A stretch of 64,000 nt of DNA from Pseudomonas sp. DTU12.3. Lineage in GTDB: Bacteria; Pseudomonadota; Gammaproteobacteria; Pseudomonadales; Pseudomonadaceae. Position 1 is the stretch's first letter. Each line of letters starts with the position of its first letter. This document shows, one piece after another, positions 60,639 to 64,000 of this stretch. Location: assembly GCF_004124275.1 (NCBI RefSeq), contig NZ_CP027218.1:5043001-5107000 (forward strand). Direction: 5' to 3'. The notes under the pieces are model-generated. The model saw only the letters and a program-made list of their open reading frames with translations, searched no databases and was not told the origin of the DNA. The position numbers and the translations under genes were made by a program.

Positions 60639-61969
60639 TGCTCAATTCGGTGATGGTGGTCGATGACGAAAGCAGCATTCGCAGCGCCGTCGAACAGTGG
60701 TTGAGCCTGTCGGGATTCGCGGTGCAATTGTTCAGTCGCGCCGAAGAATGCCTCGCCGCCCTGCCCGCGCATTTCCCCGGGGTGATTCTCAGCGACGTGC
60801 GCATGCCCGGCATGGGCGGGCTGCAACTGCTCGCCGAAGTGCAGCGCCGCGACGCCGATCTGCCGGTGATTCTGCTCACCGGGCATGGCGATGTCCCCAT
60901 GGCGGTCGAAGCGATGCGCGACGGCGCCTACGATTTCCTCGAAAAGCCGTTCAGCCCGGAAAGCCTGCTCGGCAGTTTGCGCCGGGCCCTGGATAAACGA
61001 CGCCTGGTCCTCGAAAACCGCGCGCTGCACGAACAGGCCGATCACCGCGCGAAACTCGATGCAACGTTGCTCGGCGTGTCGAAAGGCTTGCAAACCTTGC
61101 GTCGACAAGTGCTGGATCTGGCGGCGCTGCCGGTCAACGTATTGATCCGTGGCGAAACCGGCAGCGGCAAAGAACTGGTTGCACGTTGCCTGCACGATTT
61201 CGGACCACGTGCCGACAAGCCCTTCGTGGCGCTGAACTGCGCAGCGATCCCCGAGCAGTTGTTCGAAGCCGAGTTGTTCGGGCATGAGAGCGGCGCCTTC
61301 ACCGGCGCCTCCGGCAAGCGCATCGGCAAACTGGAATACGCCGATGGCGGCACGCTGTTTCTCGATGAAATCGAAAGCATGCCGCTCGCCCAGCAAGTGA
61401 AATTGCTGCGGGTGTTGCAGGAGCAGAAACTGGAACGCCTGGGTTCGAACCAGAGCATTCGCGTCGACTTGCGCATCGTTGCGGCAACCAAACCCGACTT
61501 GCTCGACGAAGCCCGTGCCGGTCGCTTTCGGGAAGACCTGGCGTATCGCCTGAATGTCGCCGAACTGCGTTTACCGCCGTTGCGTGAGCGCCGCGAGGAC
61601 ATTCCGTTGTTGTTCGAAACCTTCGCACAGAGTGCGGCGCAGCGCCTGGGCCGAACCTTCCCGCCGCTGAGCGGTGCACAGTTGAGTCATCTGCTCAGTC
61701 ATGACTGGCCGGGCAATGTCCGCGAGCTGGCGAACGTTGCCGAACGGCAGGTGCTGGGGCTGGACGAGCCGGCACCGGGGATCGATCCGGGGCAATCGCT
61801 GGCGGCGCAGCAGGAAGCGTTCGAGGCGCAGTGTTTGCGTGCAGCGCTGACCCGGCACAAGGGCGACGTCAAAGCGGTGCTTGAAGAACTGCAACTGCCA
61901 CGCCGCACGTTCAATGAAAAGCTGCAGCGGCATGGGTTGAGTCGGGAGATGTTTGTTTCAGGCAGTTGA
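60638..61969 (+). CDS. Sigma-54-dependent response regulator, DctD/MifR type
   Basis: The 443-residue regulator has a receiver domain with acceptor Asp53 (LSDVRMPGMGG) and the conserved Lys near 103 (DFLEKPF). The AAA+ domain has Walker A GETGSGKE, the sigma-54-contacting GAFTGA, and Walker B GGTLFLDEIE. A Fis-type helix-turn-helix closes the protein (HKGDVKAVLEELQLPRRTFN). When phosphorylated it would activate RpoN promoters; a matching promoter with paired upstream repeats sits before the next gene. It is co-transcribed with the kinase. Confidence 0.93.
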   Translation: MLNSVMVVDDESSIRSAVEQWLSLSGFAVQLFSRAEECLAALPAHFPGVILSDVRMPGMGGLQLLAEVQRRDADLPVILLTGHGDVPMAVEAMRDGAYDFLEKPFSPESLLGSLRRALDKRRLVLENRALHEQADHRAKLDATLLGVSKGLQTLRRQVLDLAALPVNVLIRGETGSGKELVARCLHDFGPRADKPFVALNCAAIPEQLFEAELFGHESGAFTGASGKRIGKLEYADGGTLFLDEIESMPLAQQVKLLRVLQEQKLERLGSNQSIRVDLRIVAATKPDLLDEARAGRFREDLAYRLNVAELRLPPLRERREDIPLLFETFAQSAAQRLGRTFPPLSGAQLSHLLSHDWPGNVRELANVAERQVLGLDEPAPGIDPGQSLAAQQEAFEAQCLRAALTRHKGDVKAVLEELQLPRRTFNEKLQRHGLSREMFVSGS

Positions 61970-61994
61970 GTTTTGTTGCGCCTGTAATGCCGTC

Positions 61995-62077
61995 TTCGCG
62001 AGCAAGCCCGCTCCCACAGTGGACCGTATTTCTCCTGATGAAATGCGGTTCACTGTGGGAGCGGGCTTGCTCGCGAA
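61995..62077. repeat. Paired REP palindrome (family A)
   Basis: Arms of the GTGGGAGCGGGCTTGCTCGC element are at 61995-62021 and 62051-62077, between the regulator stop and the permease regulatory region. The pairing extends into CACTG/CAGTG next to the loop. Confidence 0.87.
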
Positions 62078-62111
62078 GAGGCCCGACCCAACACACAAAA
62101 CCCATCCTGCG

Positions 62112-62161
62112 TAAGCGTTTTTCCGCTCATCCCATTCCAACAATAAGCGGATTTCCGCTCA
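62112..62161 (+). promoter_or_regulatory. Two upstream activator repeats of the permease promoter
   Basis: TAAGCGTTTTTCCGCTCA (62112-62129) and TAAGCGGATTTCCGCTCA (62144-62161) match at 16 of 18 positions and are 32 bases apart, about three helical turns. The second contains the perfect inverted pair AGCGGA-TT-TCCGCT. They lie about 106 and 74 bases upstream of the predicted start of transcription, where NtrC-type activators bind. Confidence 0.75.
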
Positions 62162-62201
62162 CCAAACCGCCCTGCCCCCTCTAAACCGGCTCTCTCGCCG
62201 T

Positions 62202-62217
62202 TGGCACAGCTCCTGCT
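62202..62217 (+). promoter_or_regulatory. Sigma-54 (RpoN) promoter of the permease gene
   Basis: TTGGCACAGCTCCTGCTAT has GG at 62203-62204 and GC at 62215-62216 separated by exactly ten bases, the -24/-12 rule. It is 63 bases before the permease ATG and directly follows the gene for a sigma-54 activator. Confidence 0.85.
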
Positions 62218-62279
62218 ATAGCCCACGCAGGCTGCGTTTTAACGCGCTCCACAAAAACAATTAAACGAAGGATCCTTCA

Positions 62280-63599
62280 ATGGATAACTCCAACGCCCTG
62301 CCTCTTGGGTCGGCTGCCGCGCCCGCCAAAGAAAGAACCACCGCCAGCCGGATCAAATCGATCTTCAGCGGTTCCGTCGGCAACATGGTCGAGTGGTACG
62401 ACTGGTACGTGTATGCCGCCTTCTCGCTGTACTTCGCTAAATCATTTTTCCCTGCCGGCTCCTCCACCGCACAACTGATGAACACCGCTGCGATCTTCGC
62501 CGTGGGATTCCTCATGCGTCCGATCGGTGGCTGGCTGATGGGCCTCTACGCTGACAAGGTCGGACGCAAAAAAGCGCTGATGGCCTCGGTCTACCTGATG
62601 TGCTTCGGCTCCCTGCTGATCGCCCTCAGCCCGAACTACGAAACCATCGGCATCGGCGCGCCGATCCTGCTGATCTTCGCCCGTCTGCTGCAAGGCCTGT
62701 CGGTCGGTGGCGAATACGGCACCTCGGCGACCTACCTGTCCGAGATGGCGACCAAGCAACGTCGCGGCTTCTTCTCCAGCTTCCAGTACGTGACCCTGAT
62801 TTCGGGCCAGCTCATCGCGCTGGGTGTATTGATCGTTCTGCAAAACGTTCTGACCACTGAACAGCTGTACGCGTGGGGCTGGCGCATCCCGTTCGCCATC
62901 GGCGCACTGTGCGCAGTCGTTGCGCTGTACCTGCGTCGCGGCATGGAAGAAACCGAGTCGTTTACCAAGAAAGAAAAGTCCAAGGAAAGCGCCATGCGCA
63001 CCTTGATGCGTCATCCAAAGGAATTGATGACCGTGGTCGGCCTGACCATGGGCGGTACGCTGGCGTTCTACACCTACACCACCTACATGCAGAAGTACCT
63101 GGTGAACACCGTCGGCATGAGCATCTCCGACTCGACCACGATTTCGGCGGCCACGCTGTTCCTGTTCATGTGCCTGCAACCGATCATCGGCGGCCTCTCG
63201 GACAAGATCGGTCGTCGTCCGATCCTGATCGCCTTCGGCGTGCTGGGGACGATTTTCACCGTGCCGATTCTGATGACCCTGCACACCATCCAGACCTGGT
63301 GGGGCGCGTTCTTCCTGATCATGGCGGCGCTGATCATCGTCAGCGGCTACACCTCGATCAACGCGGTGGTGAAAGCCGAGCTGTTCCCGACTGAAATCCG
63401 CGCCCTCGGCGTCGGCCTGCCGTATGCACTGACCGTGTCGATCTTCGGCGGTACCGCTGAATACATCGCACTGTGGTTCAAGAGCATCGGCATGGAAACC
63501 GGTTACTACTGGTATGTGACGGCGTGCATTGCGGTGTCGTTGCTGGTCTACGTGACCATGAAAGACACCCAGAAACATTCGCGCATCGTCACTGACTGA
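62280..63599 (+). CDS. MFS permease of the MHS family, 2-oxoglutarate/dicarboxylate type (KgtP-like)
   Basis: The 439-residue protein has twelve predicted membrane helices. The MHS-family start is GNMVEWYDWYVYAAFSLYFAK, split around helix 1. The major-facilitator loop motifs are GLYADKVGRKKAL (loop 2-3) and GGLSDKIGRRPILI (loop 8-9), with RLLQGLSVGGEYG in helix 4. It resembles KgtP, a proton-coupled 2-oxoglutarate symporter. A GAAGGA site precedes the ATG. The sigma-54 promoter and the neighbouring two-component pair suggest induction by its own substrate. Confidence 0.88.
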   Translation: MDNSNALPLGSAAAPAKERTTASRIKSIFSGSVGNMVEWYDWYVYAAFSLYFAKSFFPAGSSTAQLMNTAAIFAVGFLMRPIGGWLMGLYADKVGRKKALMASVYLMCFGSLLIALSPNYETIGIGAPILLIFARLLQGLSVGGEYGTSATYLSEMATKQRRGFFSSFQYVTLISGQLIALGVLIVLQNVLTTEQLYAWGWRIPFAIGALCAVVALYLRRGMEETESFTKKEKSKESAMRTLMRHPKELMTVVGLTMGGTLAFYTYTTYMQKYLVNTVGMSISDSTTISAATLFLFMCLQPIIGGLSDKIGRRPILIAFGVLGTIFTVPILMTLHTIQTWWGAFFLIMAALIIVSGYTSINAVVKAELFPTEIRALGVGLPYALTVSIFGGTAEYIALWFKSIGMETGYYWYVTACIAVSLLVYVTMKDTQKHSRIVTD

Positions 63600-63607
63600 T
63601 CGGGTTT

Positions 63608-63634
63608 TCACAGCCACTGCAACGGTGGCTGTGA
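63608..63634 (+). terminator. Hairpin after the permease gene
   Basis: A perfect 10-bp stem TCACAGCCAC / GTGGCTGTGA with a 7-base loop begins 9 bases after the stop. There is no T run after it, so termination is possible but not certain. Confidence 0.45.
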
Positions 63635-63641
63635 TGGCCTC

Positions 63642-63705
63642 ATCGCTGGCAAGCCAGCTCCCACATTGGAATGCGTTCCTCTGTGGGAGCGGGCTTGCTC
63701 GCGAA
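63642..63705. repeat. Paired REP palindrome (family A), divergent left arm
   Basis: The right arm 63681-63705 is a standard copy of GTGGGAGCGGGCTTGCTCGC. The left arm (from 63642) is a variant, GCTGGCAAGCCAGCTCCCAC, which forms its own small hairpin. The spacer is short. Confidence 0.75.
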
Positions 63706-63720
63706 TGCCGCGACTCGGTA

Positions 63721-64000
63721 TCAAGTCAACTCGCCAACATGCGGCCTGCCATAGCGCTTCTGCGCATACGAAGCGCCGACAATCATCACCAGCAGAATCC
63801 CCGCCAATACCGCCGACGAACCGATGGTGCCGAAATCCAGCCCGCCCTTCTCATGGGGTTTGGTCATCAAGTCACCCAAGGTCGCGCCGAACGGCCTGGT
63901 CAACACGAACGCCACCCAGAACAACACCACCGTCGAAATCTTCGTGAAATATTTCAGCAGCACGACCACCGCGATGGTCGAGCCGATCAGCAGCGCGCCA
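63721..64000 (-). CDS. COG4705-like membrane protein, partial
   Basis: Only the C-terminal about 92 residues are in the window; the 5' part is beyond the right edge. Two membrane helices are visible (VVLFWVAFVLTRPFGATLGD and SSAVLAGILLVMIVGASYA), with the connecting segment LMTKPHEKGGLDFG. This C-terminal pattern (TRPFGATLGD...KGGLDFG) is the one I associate with uncharacterised membrane-anchored proteins of the COG4705 group. Function unknown; it is convergent with the permease gene. Confidence 0.75.
   Translation of the reverse strand, partial: GALLIGSTIAVVVLLKYFTKISTVVLFWVAFVLTRPFGATLGDLMTKPHEKGGLDFGTIGSSAVLAGILLVMIVGASYAQKRYGRPHVGELT

Overview
The window looks like the chromosome of a Pseudomonas of the fluorescens group. 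The evidence is a GC-rich coding style, an MvaT-type H-NS analogue next to purU and sbcB, a pyk / crotonase / ferredoxin reductase / diguanylate cyclase / fumarase gene order familiar from Pseudomonas, and two families of paired REP palindromes in the intergenic gaps. No rRNA, tRNA, CRISPR array, transposase or integrase was seen.

Left part (1-23474): ordinary core genes. These are a Nudix/ThiE-like sanitation enzyme (cut by the window edge), a glutathione transferase, argJ, secA with dciA divergent from it, a HerA-like ATPase and an amino-acid-type chemoreceptor. They are followed by a three-gene envelope operon (glycosyltransferase, deacetylase, LPG-synthase-like membrane protein), purU, mvaT, sbcB, and a six-gene operon coding RDD, SpoIIM-like, DUF4129, DUF4350, MoxR ATPase and DUF58 proteins.

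Middle and right (23471-40530 and 48699-58799): an insecticidal-type toxin complex (Tc) locus in two blocks. Block 1 (minus strand) has a TcA subunit split into two reading frames (helical shell part with an Ig-like tail; neuraminidase-like, pore and TcB-binding part). A 1178-residue accessory protein built from the same modules as the TcA tail is translationally coupled downstream of them. Upstream is a separately terminated 1372-residue protein with 13 Ig-like repeats. Block 2 (plus strand) has TcB and two TcC proteins with different C-terminal toxin regions. Between the blocks lies about 8 kb of core genes (PilZ protein, lipoprotein, pyk, crotonase, ferredoxin reductase, GGDEF protein, class I fumarase).

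The main discovery candidate is regulatory. Each of the three Tc transcription units is preceded by the same palindrome, CTGTCA-N4-TGACAG, which also fits the CT-N12-AG core of a lux/las box. Each lies 70-101 bp upstream of the start codon, and 23 nt upstream of a hexamer at the -10 position (good in two cases, weak in the third). This suggests a LuxR-type regulator that switches on the separated toxin parts together. No such regulator is encoded in the window.

Right end (58878-64000): a DctB/MifS-type histidine kinase and DctD/MifR-type sigma-54 activator are followed by an MHS-family 2-oxoglutarate/dicarboxylate-type permease. The permease promoter region carries a textbook -24/-12 sigma-54 element and two 18-bp upstream repeats 32 bp apart, so the three genes appear to form one sensing-and-uptake circuit. 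The window ends inside a COG4705-like membrane protein gene.
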